Shown here one piece after another: positions 52,833-62,375 of a stretch of 64,000 bases of DNA. The position numbers and the translations under genes were made by a program. This DNA is from Acidobacteriaceae bacterium. GTDB taxonomy: Bacteria; Acidobacteriota; Terriglobia; Terriglobales; Acidobacteriaceae. The notes below the pieces were generated by a model. The model saw only the letters and a list, made by a program, of their open reading frames with translations. It was not told the DNA's origin and made no database searches. Position 1 is the first letter of the stretch. Every line of letters starts with the position of its first letter. The DNA is taken from NCBI GenBank assembly GCA_003134655.1, contig PLBY01000133.1:1-64000 (forward strand), written 5' to 3'.

Positions 52833-54794
52833 TTAGAGGTCGGCCTTTGAATCCAGAATTCCCAGTTGTCGAAGCTGTATCAGTTTCTGCAGGCTCAGAT
52901 CTTTGAAGCCATGTGCCTTGGCGCGCTCGATGAACTCGGGCGTAACGTCCTGCACCTTGGCGCCGATGATGTCGCTGATGTCGAGTTTGAATCCCGCCGA
53001 TTGCAGAGCCTTGATGTATTCGGGCGTGACATCTTGCACCCGCATCCCAATGAGTTCGCTAGCCGACGGCTTGAAGCCGAGAGCCTGGATGCCGCGCACG
53101 TACTCAGGCGTCACGTCCTGCACTTTCATGCCGATCACATCATCGGTCCGAAGATCAATCCCCAGGTCGTGCATCGCTTTCAGGTACGCGGGCGTAACAT
53201 CCTGCACCTTCAACGCGATCACCTGATTTGCTGTTACCACGAGGCCGGCAGCACGAATCTCACGAACGTATTCGGGAGTTACATCCTGCACCTTCATCCC
53301 GATCAGAGTATTCACGTCGGGCTGCAAACCGGCTTCCTTCATAGCGCGGTAATAGGCGCCGTCCGCGCCCTGCACCTTGAGACCGATGAGTTGATTCTGA
53401 TCGGGATTGAGGCCCGCGTCGCGCAGTCCCTTCACATATTCTGGAGAGATGTCCTGCACTCGCATCGCAATTAAGGTGTTCGCGTCGGGGTGCAAGCCTT
53501 GATCCCGAAGTTCCTTGACGTACTCGGGAGTAACATCTTGCGTCTTCAGCGCAATCAATTGGTCGACGGTCAGATCGGTGAGCCCTGAGGCCTTCATTTC
53601 GTCGATGTAAGACGACGCCGTTGGACTGGCTGTTGTCTGCCCGGTGCTTTGCGGATGAGCCGCCGAAGGCTTTGCGACAGCGGTGCTGTTAGGAGTTGCT
53701 GGAGCGGAAGCACTCGCAGGCTGGGCCGCAGCTTGCCAGATCGCAGACGCGGATGGTGGATGCGCGATTCCCAACAGAGCATTTCCAGCAATAAGCGCCG
53801 CGGTCAGGCAGAGGATACTGCCCGTTAGTCCGATGCCGCGCATTCCCGCGCCCAGCGTCTTCAGTCCGAGGACGCGCACGATGCGCTCAGTCAGCGGGCC
53901 TCGGTTCGCGGCCATGGCAAAGACGGGAGCGCTGCGCCATTCCTCCATCAGCGTAAGAGCTCGCGCATACTCGACGGCGTTGCCGCAGAGAGCCACCGCC
54001 ATGTCATCGCAGCAGTGCTCGCGTTCCGCCCGAATCCGCTTGTTCAACCACCAAACTGCCGGATGGTAAAAGAGCAGCGTCTCGACGCACACCTGGAACA
54101 CATTGACAAAAGGATCGAAGCGCTGGATGTGCGCCAGTTCGTGGGCGATGACCACCTGAAGCTGCTCTTCTGAAAGGCCAGTTAGAGCCGTAACCGGCAA
54201 GAACACGACCGGACGAAACCATCCGATCACGGCTGGCGCTTGCAGCCATTTGCACTCGCAGTAGGCAATGGCGCGATTCAACCCCAGCTGGTCTTGCAGC
54301 GTGTAGCAGATCTCGAGCACACGAGGACTCACCACACTCGACTGTCTGCGGCGTTCGCGCTCAAGCAGCAGAAATCCACCTGCAGAACGCAGGCTGAAGA
54401 ACGCCACGCCGAGAAGCCAAGCCTCAACCAGCCACGGGAGCGTGTCGAGCGAGGGAGCGAGGGAAGATCGTCCCAACAATGAAGGTTGCGTCGAGCTGCT
54501 CGCCGCGTCTCTGTCCCTCGCTGTTGGTTGGGCCGCGGCGAGCGGCGACGACTTCGCGGTGTCTGCCACACCGGAATGTTGCTGCGAATACACGAAGAAA
54601 GTCGCTAGAGGAGCCAGCAGCATGAGTGCGAGCGCACTCACTCCGACTAAGTAGCGTGCCGACGCACGCCGGCACAGAGCCATTGCAGCCGCCGCTAGAG
54701 CCGCGAGAGCAATTCCCTGCCATAGAAAATGCAAGAGCGCCCAACCTGTAGCTTGCATTGCGCTCGGCGAGAGCCAATTCACGAGAGTGTTCAC
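52833..54794 (-). CDS. BlaR1/MecR1-like M56 metallopeptidase with tandem 28-residue repeats
   Basis: 653 residues. The first 330 carry four to five membrane helices and the zinc-protease motif VIAHELAHIQRFDP (HExxH). Instead of a penicillin-binding sensor, residues 395-645 contain nine repeats of the pattern LIGMKVQDVTPEYV, 28 residues each. In the BlaR1 pathway the protease, on sensing, removes the BlaI-type repressor; here the repeats are the likely sensor or partner-binding part. Start overlaps the stop of the blaI-like gene by four bases. Confidence 0.88.
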   Translation of the reverse strand: MNTLVNWLSPSAMQATGWALLHFLWQGIALAALAAAAMALCRRASARYLVGVSALALMLLAPLATFFVYSQQHSGVADTAKSSPLAAAQPTARDRDAASSSTQPSLLGRSSLAPSLDTLPWLVEAWLLGVAFFSLRSAGGFLLLERERRRQSSVVSPRVLEICYTLQDQLGLNRAIAYCECKWLQAPAVIGWFRPVVFLPVTALTGLSEEQLQVVIAHELAHIQRFDPFVNVFQVCVETLLFYHPAVWWLNKRIRAEREHCCDDMAVALCGNAVEYARALTLMEEWRSAPVFAMAANRGPLTERIVRVLGLKTLGAGMRGIGLTGSILCLTAALIAGNALLGIAHPPSASAIWQAAAQPASASAPATPNSTAVAKPSAAHPQSTGQTTASPTASSYIDEMKASGLTDLTVDQLIALKTQDVTPEYVKELRDQGLHPDANTLIAMRVQDISPEYVKGLRDAGLNPDQNQLIGLKVQGADGAYYRAMKEAGLQPDVNTLIGMKVQDVTPEYVREIRAAGLVVTANQVIALKVQDVTPAYLKAMHDLGIDLRTDDVIGMKVQDVTPEYVRGIQALGFKPSASELIGMRVQDVTPEYIKALQSAGFKLDISDIIGAKVQDVTPEFIERAKAHGFKDLSLQKLIQLRQLGILDSKADL

Positions 54795-55189
54795 TTGCGG
54801 CTCCTTTCGTATTCGTCCAGCAAACGGCGCAGCTCTTCAATCTCTTGCGGCGAAGACTTGCTGCCTGCGAGCGCGTGCATCATGAGTTGGCTCGCCGAAC
54901 CCTCGAAGACCCTCTGCAACATGTCCCCGGCAAGCTGGCGCTTGGTCTGCTCGGCGGGGAGGCATGCTTCATAGACGTGCGCGCGCTGGGTTTCGTTTCG
55001 CTTCACGGTGCCTTTTGTCGTCATAATTTGCAGAAGCTTCAGGACCGTGGTGTAGCCCAGCTCTTTTTTCTCACTGAGAGATTCATGCACTTCGCGAACC
55101 GTCGAAGGCCCGCGGGTCCAGAGCACGCGAAGAATTTCGAGCTCCGAAGCGGTCGGTTTGTGCGGAGTCTGCTTCATGCACAGGAACAT
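54791..55189 (-). CDS. BlaI/MecI-family transcriptional repressor
   Basis: 132 residues; winged helix with PTASELEILRVLWTRGP, STVREVHESLSEKKELGYTT, then the dimer part. It should repress its own operon with the M56 protease, and two matching palindromes lie directly upstream. The true trigger is unknown because the sensor domain is not of the beta-lactam type. Confidence 0.92.
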   Translation of the reverse strand: MFLCMKQTPHKPTASELEILRVLWTRGPSTVREVHESLSEKKELGYTTVLKLLQIMTTKGTVKRNETQRAHVYEACLPAEQTKRQLAGDMLQRVFEGSASQLMMHALAGSKSSPQEIEELRRLLDEYERSRK

Positions 55190-55190
55190 A

Positions 55191-55229
55191 CTACGAAGAT
55201 ATTCGTAGTGTCAACGAAAATCTTCGTAG
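55191..55229. promoter_or_regulatory. Twin operators overlapping the blaI-like promoter
   Basis: CTACGAAGATATTCGTAG (55191-55208) is a near-perfect dyad; CAACGAAAATCTTCGTAG (55212-55229) is a second, 21 bases apart, i.e. two helical turns. On the minus strand TTGACA (complement of 55209-55214) lies between them and TAGTAT follows, so a bound repressor would block the promoter. The spacing fits cooperative dimers. Confidence 0.75.
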
Positions 55230-55347
55230 ACACCGGAAAAAGTATAGTCGGTTTTTACTATTGCGTCCCCGTATCTGTCTGGTACCTTATGCTCCCATCT
55301 GGGGAATCTGACCTGATTCAAGAATCGTGAAGGAAAAGGGGTTCAAC

Positions 55348-55728
55348 ATGAGCATTCGAAAAGCAGCCAGTGTAGCCATTTCCATCTGCGTGTTCGCAGG
55401 GCTACTGTTCGCTGGCAGCGATGCCGGCAAATCCGTGTCGGTGAATGGCTACGTTCTCGATTCAGCCTGCGCGTTTACCAAGGGTCTGCAGAAGCCCATC
55501 AGTGCGCAGTGCGCGCAGGCTTGCGCAAAAGCCGGATCGCCGCTGGTGATTCTGGCAGACAACGGAACGATCTATTGGCCGATCGCTGATACAACGCCCT
55601 CCGCGGGCCAAAATGACAAGCTGATGCCCTTCGCCGGTCAGAGAGTCACGGCCAGCGGGAAGGTGTATGCGCGTGGCGGGTCGAGCGCGATTGTGATCGA
55701 GAAGATTGCCGCCGAGACGGCAAAGTAG
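55348..55728 (+). CDS. Secreted OB-like hypothetical protein (126 aa)
   Basis: Signal peptide KAASVAISICVFAGLLFAG. The mature part, VNGYVLDSACAFTKGLQKP with CAQACAKAGSPLVILADNG, resembles small exported proteins that bind a metal or substrate through paired cysteines; ends in a strand pattern (RVTASGKVYARGGSSAIVIE). Divergent from blaI. Confidence 0.72.
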   Translation: MSIRKAASVAISICVFAGLLFAGSDAGKSVSVNGYVLDSACAFTKGLQKPISAQCAQACAKAGSPLVILADNGTIYWPIADTTPSAGQNDKLMPFAGQRVTASGKVYARGGSSAIVIEKIAAETAK

Positions 55729-55968
55729 TCTCGCCTCAGACACCGCACTCCCGCTGCTTCCCGTCTGGAGGGGCGATTCCAATAGCTCCATGGGACTTCG
55801 CCTCTTTCGACTCGCTGCGCTCGTCCAGGGCAACCTGGCGGACGGACGAGTGCGTCCGTCGCTACGTCTGCGTCTCCGCTAACCAAGGCTTGGCAAGCAC
55901 GTCTACTACCGGGTAGAGTACTGTTCATCTCATTTCCCGGGTCTAAGTCCCACACAACAGGAGTCCTC

Positions 55969-56736
55969 ATGCGTCACGCAGTGATCGTGCTGGCGGCAGT
56001 TTCGTGCCTGAGTGTTTTTGCTCTCTCGCAGACGGCCGACGAACTTGTGAACAAGAACATTCAGGCCAAGGGTGGCATCGACAAGATGAAGGCCATCCAC
56101 TCGGTGCGCATCACGGGCAAACTCAGCGGCGGTGGAGGTTTCACCGCGGCCCTGATGCAGGAGAACCAGCGTCCGAACCTGGTGCGCGAGACCTTCACGT
56201 TGCAGGGCATGACCGCCGTGTCGGCGTACGACGGCACCACCGGCTGGCAGGTCCAGCCCTTCGGCGGACATAAAGATCCCGAGTTCATGGGCGAGGACGA
56301 CTTGAAAGACCTGCTGCTCGACGCCGATTTCGACGGCCCGCTCGTCGACTACAAGGAAAAGGGCAACACCGTGGAGTTTCTGGGGCATGACGTGGTCGAC
56401 GGCGACGACGCGCTCCGCCTGAAGGTCACGCTGAAAGATGGCGACATCATCTATTACTACCTCGACCCGGATACTTTCCTGGAGATTCGCAAGGAAGTGC
56501 AGGAATTCGTCCGCGGCTCGGTGCGCGAGAGCGTGACGGAGATGGGATCTTACAAGCCAGTGGCCGGCGTGATGTATCCCTACTCGATTTCGCAGGGGTC
56601 GAAGGCGAATCCCGCGGCGCAGACCACGACCGTCGGGAAGATTGAAGTGAATGTGAATATCAATCCCGCGGACTTTGCGGTTCCCGCGTCGCTGAAGCCT
56701 GAAGAGAAGAAGTCCGGGATAGTCGGGATTCATTGA
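55969..56736 (+). CDS. Secreted LolA-like outer-membrane lipoprotein-sorting protein
   Basis: 255 residues, signal peptide RHAVIVLAAVSCLSVFALS. DELVNKNIQAKGGIDKMKAI followed by a half-barrel of antiparallel strands and PGGHKDPEFMGEDDLKDL-type turns match the LolA/LolB-like superfamily of periplasmic carriers. Likely carries a lipid or lipoprotein; specificity unknown. Confidence 0.75.
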   Translation: MRHAVIVLAAVSCLSVFALSQTADELVNKNIQAKGGIDKMKAIHSVRITGKLSGGGGFTAALMQENQRPNLVRETFTLQGMTAVSAYDGTTGWQVQPFGGHKDPEFMGEDDLKDLLLDADFDGPLVDYKEKGNTVEFLGHDVVDGDDALRLKVTLKDGDIIYYYLDPDTFLEIRKEVQEFVRGSVRESVTEMGSYKPVAGVMYPYSISQGSKANPAAQTTTVGKIEVNVNINPADFAVPASLKPEEKKSGIVGIH

Positions 56737-56841
56737 TTCTCCCGGATAACGATTCGGTTGGATGAAGACCACAACCAAGAGAAGGACTGAGTCGTGCACT
56801 GCTGTAGGCGAAATCTTGAACCGCAACGAGGAAACGAACCG

Positions 56842-59800
56842 ATGAATACGAGACGTAATCATTTCTCCCTGACGAAGTTGAGCATGCTCCTTTGCGTTGC
56901 CTCTTTCATGCTTCCAGCCGACACGGCCTACTCTCAGACGGGTTACAAGTTCGACGCGGCCACGGTGTCGGGGCTGCCGGCGCGCAACATCGGCTCGGCA
57001 ACGATGAGTGGACGCGTCGCCGCAGTGGATGCCATCGAGCAGGACGGCCGCATTACCGTCTACGTGGGAGCGGCCAGCGGCGGTGTGTGGAAATCGGTGA
57101 ACGGCGGCACGACGTACAAATCCGTCTTCGACCGCGAAAGCGTGCAGTCGATCGGAGCGGTGGCCATTGATCCGTCGAACCCGAAGACAGTTTGGGTGGG
57201 CAGCGGCGAGGCCTGGATGCGCAACAGCGTGTCGGTCGGCGATGGCGTTTACAAGTCCACCGATAGCGGCGAGAACTGGACGAACGTGGGCCTGAAGGAT
57301 AGCGAGCACATCGCAAAGATTCTGGTCGATCCCGCTGATGGAAACAATGTGCTGGTCTGTGCAGCAGGACATCTCTGGGACGACAACGACGAACGTGGAG
57401 TCTACAAGACCACCGACGGCGGCAAAACGTGGAAAAAAGTCCTGGCCGGCGCCAATGCATCGACCGGTTGCGGCCTCATGGCCATGAGCCGGCAGGAGCC
57501 AAAGACGATCTACGCGTCGATGTGGGACTTCCGGCGTCAGGGCTGGAAGTTTCGGTCGGGGAACGTCCCCACCTCGGGCAGCGGGCTGTTCAAGTCGACC
57601 GACGGCGGCGATCACTGGACCGAACTCAACGACAGCAACGCCAAGGGGTTGCCCGCGAGGCCGTGGGGCCGGGTTGCCATCGCCGTCGCGCCTTCAAAAC
57701 CGCAGGTGGTCTACGCGAACGTCGAAGCGGAGAAAGGAAGAGGACTGTACCGTTCTGACGACAGCGGCGCGAACTGGAATAAGCTCGATGCCAGCAATTA
57801 TATGGTGTGGCGCCCGTTTTACTTCGGCAACCTGATTGTCGATCCCAAGGACGAAAACAAGATTTTCAAACCAGATCTCATCCTGCTGTACAGCACCGAC
57901 GGCGGCAAAACGTTCAACGTGGTTTCGGGCGGGGCGCACGGCGACTTTCACGATGTCTGGATCAATCCCAAGAATCCGAACGTGGTGATTGCCGGCGACG
58001 ATGGCGGCCTGTGGCGCAGCGAGGACGGCGGCAACCGCTGGAAGCACCAGATGAACCTGCCGATTTCGCAGTTCTACCACGTGAGCACCGACAGTTCCGA
58101 CCCTTATCACGTCTATGGCGGATTGCAGGACAACAGTTCGTGGGTGGGGGATTCGTCGTATCCCGGCGGGGTCGCAAATTCGCGCTGGGAAAACATGTTT
58201 GGGGGAGACGGCTTCTGGATGTTCGAAGATCCCTCGGACCCGAACTACATTTATGCGGAAGCGCAGGGCGGAGAAATCGGCCGCGTAAATCGCTACACGC
58301 ATGAAATACGCGGGCTCAAGCCTCTTCCCAACTACGGCGAGAAGAAACTGCGCTTCAACTGGAACACGCCGATTCACATGAGTTCCAATGAGAAAGGGAC
58401 GATTTACATTGGCGCACAGTTTCTGTTCCGCTCACGCGATCACGGGCAGACTTGGGACCGCATCTCACCCGATCTCACGACGAACGATCCGGAAAAGCAG
58501 AAGCAGGAGGAATCCGGAGGCGTAACCGTCGACAATTCTTCGGCGGAAATGCACACCACGATTTATTCGATCTCCGAATCGCCGAAGAACGGTCAGATCC
58601 TTTGGGTCGGAACGGACGATGGCAACCTTCAGATCACGCGGGATGGCGGCAAAACGTGGACAAATGTCGTGGGCAATATCTCTGGACTTGGGCAGAATTC
58701 CTGGGTCTCGACAATCGAGGCCAGCCGGTTCGACGAAGCCACGGCCTACGCAACGTTTGATCGCCACACCTTTGGAGACATGAAGCCGTACGCCTACAAG
58801 ACCACAGACTACGGCAAGACGTGGACGGCCCTTCCGGCGCAGGAGAGCGGCGCGCGCGGGTATGCCCACGTGATCAAGCAAGATTCGGTGGACGCGAATC
58901 TGCTGTTCCTGGGCACAGAGTTGGGGCTCTGGATCTCAGTGGATGGCGGCCAACATTGGGCTCAATACAAGGGGAGCAACTTCCCTGCCGTTGCGGTGGA
59001 CGATATCTCCGTGCAGGCGCGCGAGAGCGATCTGGTGCTGGCCACGCACGGCCGCGGCATCTGGATCATTGATGACATCTCGGCTCTGCGGGCATTGACC
59101 CCGGAACTCATGTCGAAGGAAGCGGCGCTGATTCCGAACAAAGCTGTGCAGTACTTCGACGCGTTCGGAGGCTGGGCCGAAGGGGATGAAACCTTCACCG
59201 GCCGCAACCGGCCCGGAGAAGCGCAGATCACTTACTACCAAAGAGGGCGGCACATTTTTGGCGATCTCAAAATTGAGATTCTCGATCAGAACGGCAAGCA
59301 GGTCGACACCGTGGCAGGCAGCAAGCACCGGGGCCTGAACCGCGCTAATTGGTCGATGCGCGTAAAGGCACCGGCGGTTCCACCGGCCGCGACGGCGCTA
59401 TTTGAAGCGGCGCAAGGTCCGCGCGTGCTCCCGGGCACGTACACCGTGAAGATGACCAAGGGCGACAATGTTTACACCGAGCAGTTAAATGTCGTGCTGG
59501 ATCCGCGGGCGAAATATTCGCTGGAAGACCGCAAGGCGCAGTTCGATTTGACGATGAAGGTCTATCACACCATCGAGCATATGACGCACGCGGTCGAAGC
59601 CATCGAAGGGGTTCGCAACGCGGCCAATGAAAGGGCTGCGAAGCTGCCGGAAAAAAATCCGTTGCGAAAGCAACTGCAGGATCTGGCAGCCAAGTGCGAT
59701 GAACTGCGGGGCAAAATCGTAGCCACGAAAGAAGGTGGAATGATCACGGGAGAAGAGCGCATCCGCGAACTTCTGGGACAGTTGTATGGCACCGTGAATG

Positions 59801-60060
59801 GCTATGAGGGCCGTCCGGCGGACTACCAGGCAGCGCGCGCGGACTCTCTGGCGCACGAACTGGAAGACGTGATCGGCGATTTCCAGAAGCTGACGCAGAA
59901 AGAGCTTCCCAGCATCAATGCGGGATTGAAGAAGCAGAAAGCGGACGCGATTTCTGTGCTGACCGAGGCCGACTGGCGGAAGAAGCGTGATGCTGAGGGC
60001 AGTTCGGGAGCCGGGGCGGGCATGTTGGCGCGGGAAGGGCCCGCGCGGGAAATGGACTGA
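56842..60060 (+). CDS. Large secreted VPS10/BNR-repeat (sortilin-fold) protein
   Basis: 1,072 residues from ATG 56842 with a signal peptide ending in AYSQ. Multiple Asp-box repeats (S/T-x-D-x-G-x-x-W) occur, for example STDSGENW, TTDGGKTWKKV and DDSGANW, forming a ten-bladed propeller. Regions from residue 760 on form a C-terminal helical domain. Widespread in Acidobacteriota, proposed to bind glycans or peptides; not shown to be a hydrolase. Confidence 0.85.
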   Translation: MNTRRNHFSLTKLSMLLCVASFMLPADTAYSQTGYKFDAATVSGLPARNIGSATMSGRVAAVDAIEQDGRITVYVGAASGGVWKSVNGGTTYKSVFDRESVQSIGAVAIDPSNPKTVWVGSGEAWMRNSVSVGDGVYKSTDSGENWTNVGLKDSEHIAKILVDPADGNNVLVCAAGHLWDDNDERGVYKTTDGGKTWKKVLAGANASTGCGLMAMSRQEPKTIYASMWDFRRQGWKFRSGNVPTSGSGLFKSTDGGDHWTELNDSNAKGLPARPWGRVAIAVAPSKPQVVYANVEAEKGRGLYRSDDSGANWNKLDASNYMVWRPFYFGNLIVDPKDENKIFKPDLILLYSTDGGKTFNVVSGGAHGDFHDVWINPKNPNVVIAGDDGGLWRSEDGGNRWKHQMNLPISQFYHVSTDSSDPYHVYGGLQDNSSWVGDSSYPGGVANSRWENMFGGDGFWMFEDPSDPNYIYAEAQGGEIGRVNRYTHEIRGLKPLPNYGEKKLRFNWNTPIHMSSNEKGTIYIGAQFLFRSRDHGQTWDRISPDLTTNDPEKQKQEESGGVTVDNSSAEMHTTIYSISESPKNGQILWVGTDDGNLQITRDGGKTWTNVVGNISGLGQNSWVSTIEASRFDEATAYATFDRHTFGDMKPYAYKTTDYGKTWTALPAQESGARGYAHVIKQDSVDANLLFLGTELGLWISVDGGQHWAQYKGSNFPAVAVDDISVQARESDLVLATHGRGIWIIDDISALRALTPELMSKEAALIPNKAVQYFDAFGGWAEGDETFTGRNRPGEAQITYYQRGRHIFGDLKIEILDQNGKQVDTVAGSKHRGLNRANWSMRVKAPAVPPAATALFEAAQGPRVLPGTYTVKMTKGDNVYTEQLNVVLDPRAKYSLEDRKAQFDLTMKVYHTIEHMTHAVEAIEGVRNAANERAAKLPEKNPLRKQLQDLAAKCDELRGKIVATKEGGMITGEERIRELLGQLYGTVNGYEGRPADYQAARADSLAHELEDVIGDFQKLTQKELPSINAGLKKQKADAISVLTEADWRKKRDAEGSSGAGAGMLAREGPAREMD

Positions 60061-60082
60061 AGTTTTTCTGATGTTCGAACAA

Positions 60083-60123
60083 ATTGGCGTCTCACTCTTC
60101 GGGGTGAGACGCCAATCGTTTTT
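60083..60123 (+). terminator. Intrinsic terminator after the VPS10/BNR gene
   Basis: A 13-bp perfect stem, ATTGGCGTCTCAC (60083-60095) with GTGAGACGCCAAT (60104-60116), followed by CG and five T. One of the strongest terminators in the window. Confidence 0.88.
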
Positions 60124-60261
60124 CGGACCAATCCCGGTATTTCGCGGGCATACATCTGCTCAAGATCGAAAAGTTGGCCTGTCCCGATTTGATTCCGGGC
60201 GTGGGTGCGAGTATGGTGGTCTGTCTCAACAAGCTAGCTGAGAAATCTCAGGAGATTCCCC

Positions 60262-60954
60262 ATGCTGAAACGATTTACTGTCTGCATTTTTGTGCTCGCC
60301 GGTCTGCTTACATTCGCCTTCGCCGCGGATGAGAATCAGAATGTTTGCAAGGGCGATCCCGACAAATGGCAACAGCTTTTCAATGGCAAAGATTTGACCG
60401 GGTGGAAGCATGTTGGCCCGGGCAATGACACTGTGGAGGACGGACTGATCCACACTCACGGCGGCATGGGCCTGCTCTACTGGACCCGCGGGAAGATTGG
60501 GAATTGCCAGATCCACGTCGTCTACAAGATGCGCGACGAGAACGACAACTCAGGCGTGTTTATCCGCATTCCCGTCGAACCCCGCGAAGAATGGATGCCG
60601 GTGCACTACGGCTTCGAGGTGCAGATCGACAATCATCCCGAGACGTCGCAGGAGGATGAATACCATTCGACGGGCATGCTGTATTCGCTGACCAAACCGC
60701 TGGCGAAGGCTTGGAAACCCGGACCGGAGTGGAACACGATGGACATCACTCTGGATGGGTCGCGCACGATTGTCGTGCTCAACGGGGTGAAGGTCACGGA
60801 TTATAAGGATGGCGATCCGGTGCCCGAGCGGAAGTTTGATTTCGAGCCGCAGCGTGGTCCGCGGCCGGATTTTGGGTACATGGGTCTGCAGAATCACAGC
60901 GACAACGACATCGTGTTTTTCAAAGAAGTGGCGATCAAGCCGTTGAAGAAGTAG
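60262..60954 (+). CDS. Secreted DUF1080 (3-keto-glycoside hydrolase-like) protein
   Basis: 230 residues, signal peptide MLKRFTVCIFVLAGLLTFAFA. The DUF1080 jelly roll begins with QQLFNGKDLTGWKHVG and continues NSGVFIRIPVEPREEW. Members act on 3-keto-sugars or bind glycans. Next to a Gfo/Idh/MocA oxidoreductase, a pairing known from sugar-degradation loci. Confidence 0.88.
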   Translation: MLKRFTVCIFVLAGLLTFAFAADENQNVCKGDPDKWQQLFNGKDLTGWKHVGPGNDTVEDGLIHTHGGMGLLYWTRGKIGNCQIHVVYKMRDENDNSGVFIRIPVEPREEWMPVHYGFEVQIDNHPETSQEDEYHSTGMLYSLTKPLAKAWKPGPEWNTMDITLDGSRTIVVLNGVKVTDYKDGDPVPERKFDFEPQRGPRPDFGYMGLQNHSDNDIVFFKEVAIKPLKK

Positions 60955-61002
60955 CGGGATTTGCGGGAGAAGTCGCAGTCAAAATCATTTGGAGGGATTC
61001 GC

Positions 61003-62346
61003 ATGAAACGTATTCTTTCGCGACGCGCATTCTTGCAGGGCAGTGTTGCCACCGCGGGTGGCGTGCTGGCAGCGAAGACTGTTTTTCTCAACGCTCAACC
61101 ATTCCCGCGAGCCGTGGCCCCGAGCGATCGCGTTCGCTTTGGCATGATCGGGGTCGGGATGCAGGGGTCGGGCCTGCTCGGCGGAGCAATTACGATTCCT
61201 GGCGTGGAGTGCGTTGCTGCCGCCGACTTATATGACGGACGGCACACCTTGGCGAAGGAAATCACCGGAAACACGAGCCTGCCGACTACCCGTCATTATC
61301 AGGAGTTGCTCGATCGCAAAGATATCGACTGCATCGTGGCCGCCGTGCCGGATCACTGGCACCGGCGCGTGGTGGTCGACGCGTGCAACGCCGGCAAGGA
61401 CATCTATTGCGAGAAGCCGATGTCGCACAATGTGGCCGACGGACTGGCGATGGTCGAGGCGGCGCAGAAGAACAATCGCATTGTGCAGATTGGCTCCCAG
61501 CGCGTCAGTTCAGAGCTGTGCGCCAAGGCAAATGAACTCTACAAAGGCGGAGCGATCGGCGACATCGAGATGGTGGAACTCACGCTGGGACGAAATGATC
61601 CAACCGGCGCGTGGGAATATCCACCTCCGCCGGATCTTTCCACGCAAACCCTGGACTGGGATACATGGCTCAATGATGCTCCCAAGATTCCGCTCAACAA
61701 CCTTCACTTCGCGCGCTGGCGCTGCTGGCGTGCCTACGGCACCGGCGTAGCCGGAGATTTGATGGTCCATCTCATCAGCGGAATGCTGGTGACCCTGGGA
61801 TGGAATGAAATCCCGAAGTCGGCGACGGCGATGGGCGGCATCTTCCGCTTCAAAGACGGACGCGACATGCCCGATTTCCACACCGTCCTGTTCGATTATC
61901 ACGGCATCCCGGTTTATGTGCGCCTGGACCTGGGCTGCGAAACGCCGGAACTGGCGCGGTTTATGGGGCCGAAGGGTCTTCTCGATACCAGCGAGTTCGA
62001 TTTGCGCCACTCTCCGCAATCGGGCGTGGACCAGGATCCCAGCTACTACACCTTCAGCTTCCCGGCCAAGATGCGGGAGCAATATGTAAAGGAGTGGCAC
62101 GCTGAGCATGATCCGCAACTCGGCAAAGAACCCGTCCACGAGGACACCGTGTACAAAGGGCACGACTGGGACGATGTGCGTCCGCATTTGAATGTCTTCT
62201 TCCAGTCGGTAAAGTCGCGCAAGCTGGTGACAGAGGATGCGGTATTCGGCAACAACGCCGCCATCGCCTGCCACATGGCGAACGAATCGTATTTCCGCCA
62301 GAAGCCGGTCACGTGGGATGCGGGTTCGAAAACCATCAAGTCTTAG
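61003..62346 (+). CDS. Tat-exported Gfo/Idh/MocA-family oxidoreductase
   Basis: 447 residues, twin-arginine signal (SRRAFLQGS) at the start. Rossmann motif FGMIGVGMQGSG near residue 45 and the catalytic-type CEKPM near residue 135. It may oxidise or modify sugars with a bound NAD(P). The 48-base gap to the DUF1080 gene and shared theme suggest an operon with 60262 and 62376. GGAGGG before the ATG. Confidence 0.88.
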   Translation: MKRILSRRAFLQGSVATAGGVLAAKTVFLNAQPFPRAVAPSDRVRFGMIGVGMQGSGLLGGAITIPGVECVAAADLYDGRHTLAKEITGNTSLPTTRHYQELLDRKDIDCIVAAVPDHWHRRVVVDACNAGKDIYCEKPMSHNVADGLAMVEAAQKNNRIVQIGSQRVSSELCAKANELYKGGAIGDIEMVELTLGRNDPTGAWEYPPPPDLSTQTLDWDTWLNDAPKIPLNNLHFARWRCWRAYGTGVAGDLMVHLISGMLVTLGWNEIPKSATAMGGIFRFKDGRDMPDFHTVLFDYHGIPVYVRLDLGCETPELARFMGPKGLLDTSEFDLRHSPQSGVDQDPSYYTFSFPAKMREQYVKEWHAEHDPQLGKEPVHEDTVYKGHDWDDVRPHLNVFFQSVKSRKLVTEDAVFGNNAAIACHMANESYFRQKPVTWDAGSKTIKS

Positions 62347-62375
62347 CGCGCGGAGATACGTACGCGGAGGGAAGC

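Noticed and set aside
55930-57615. A 561-codon open frame on the minus strand
   Set aside because: It runs antisense to the LolA-like and VPS10/BNR genes, has His/Arg-rich shadow composition and no ribosome-binding site; the plus-strand genes have clear signal peptides and repeats.
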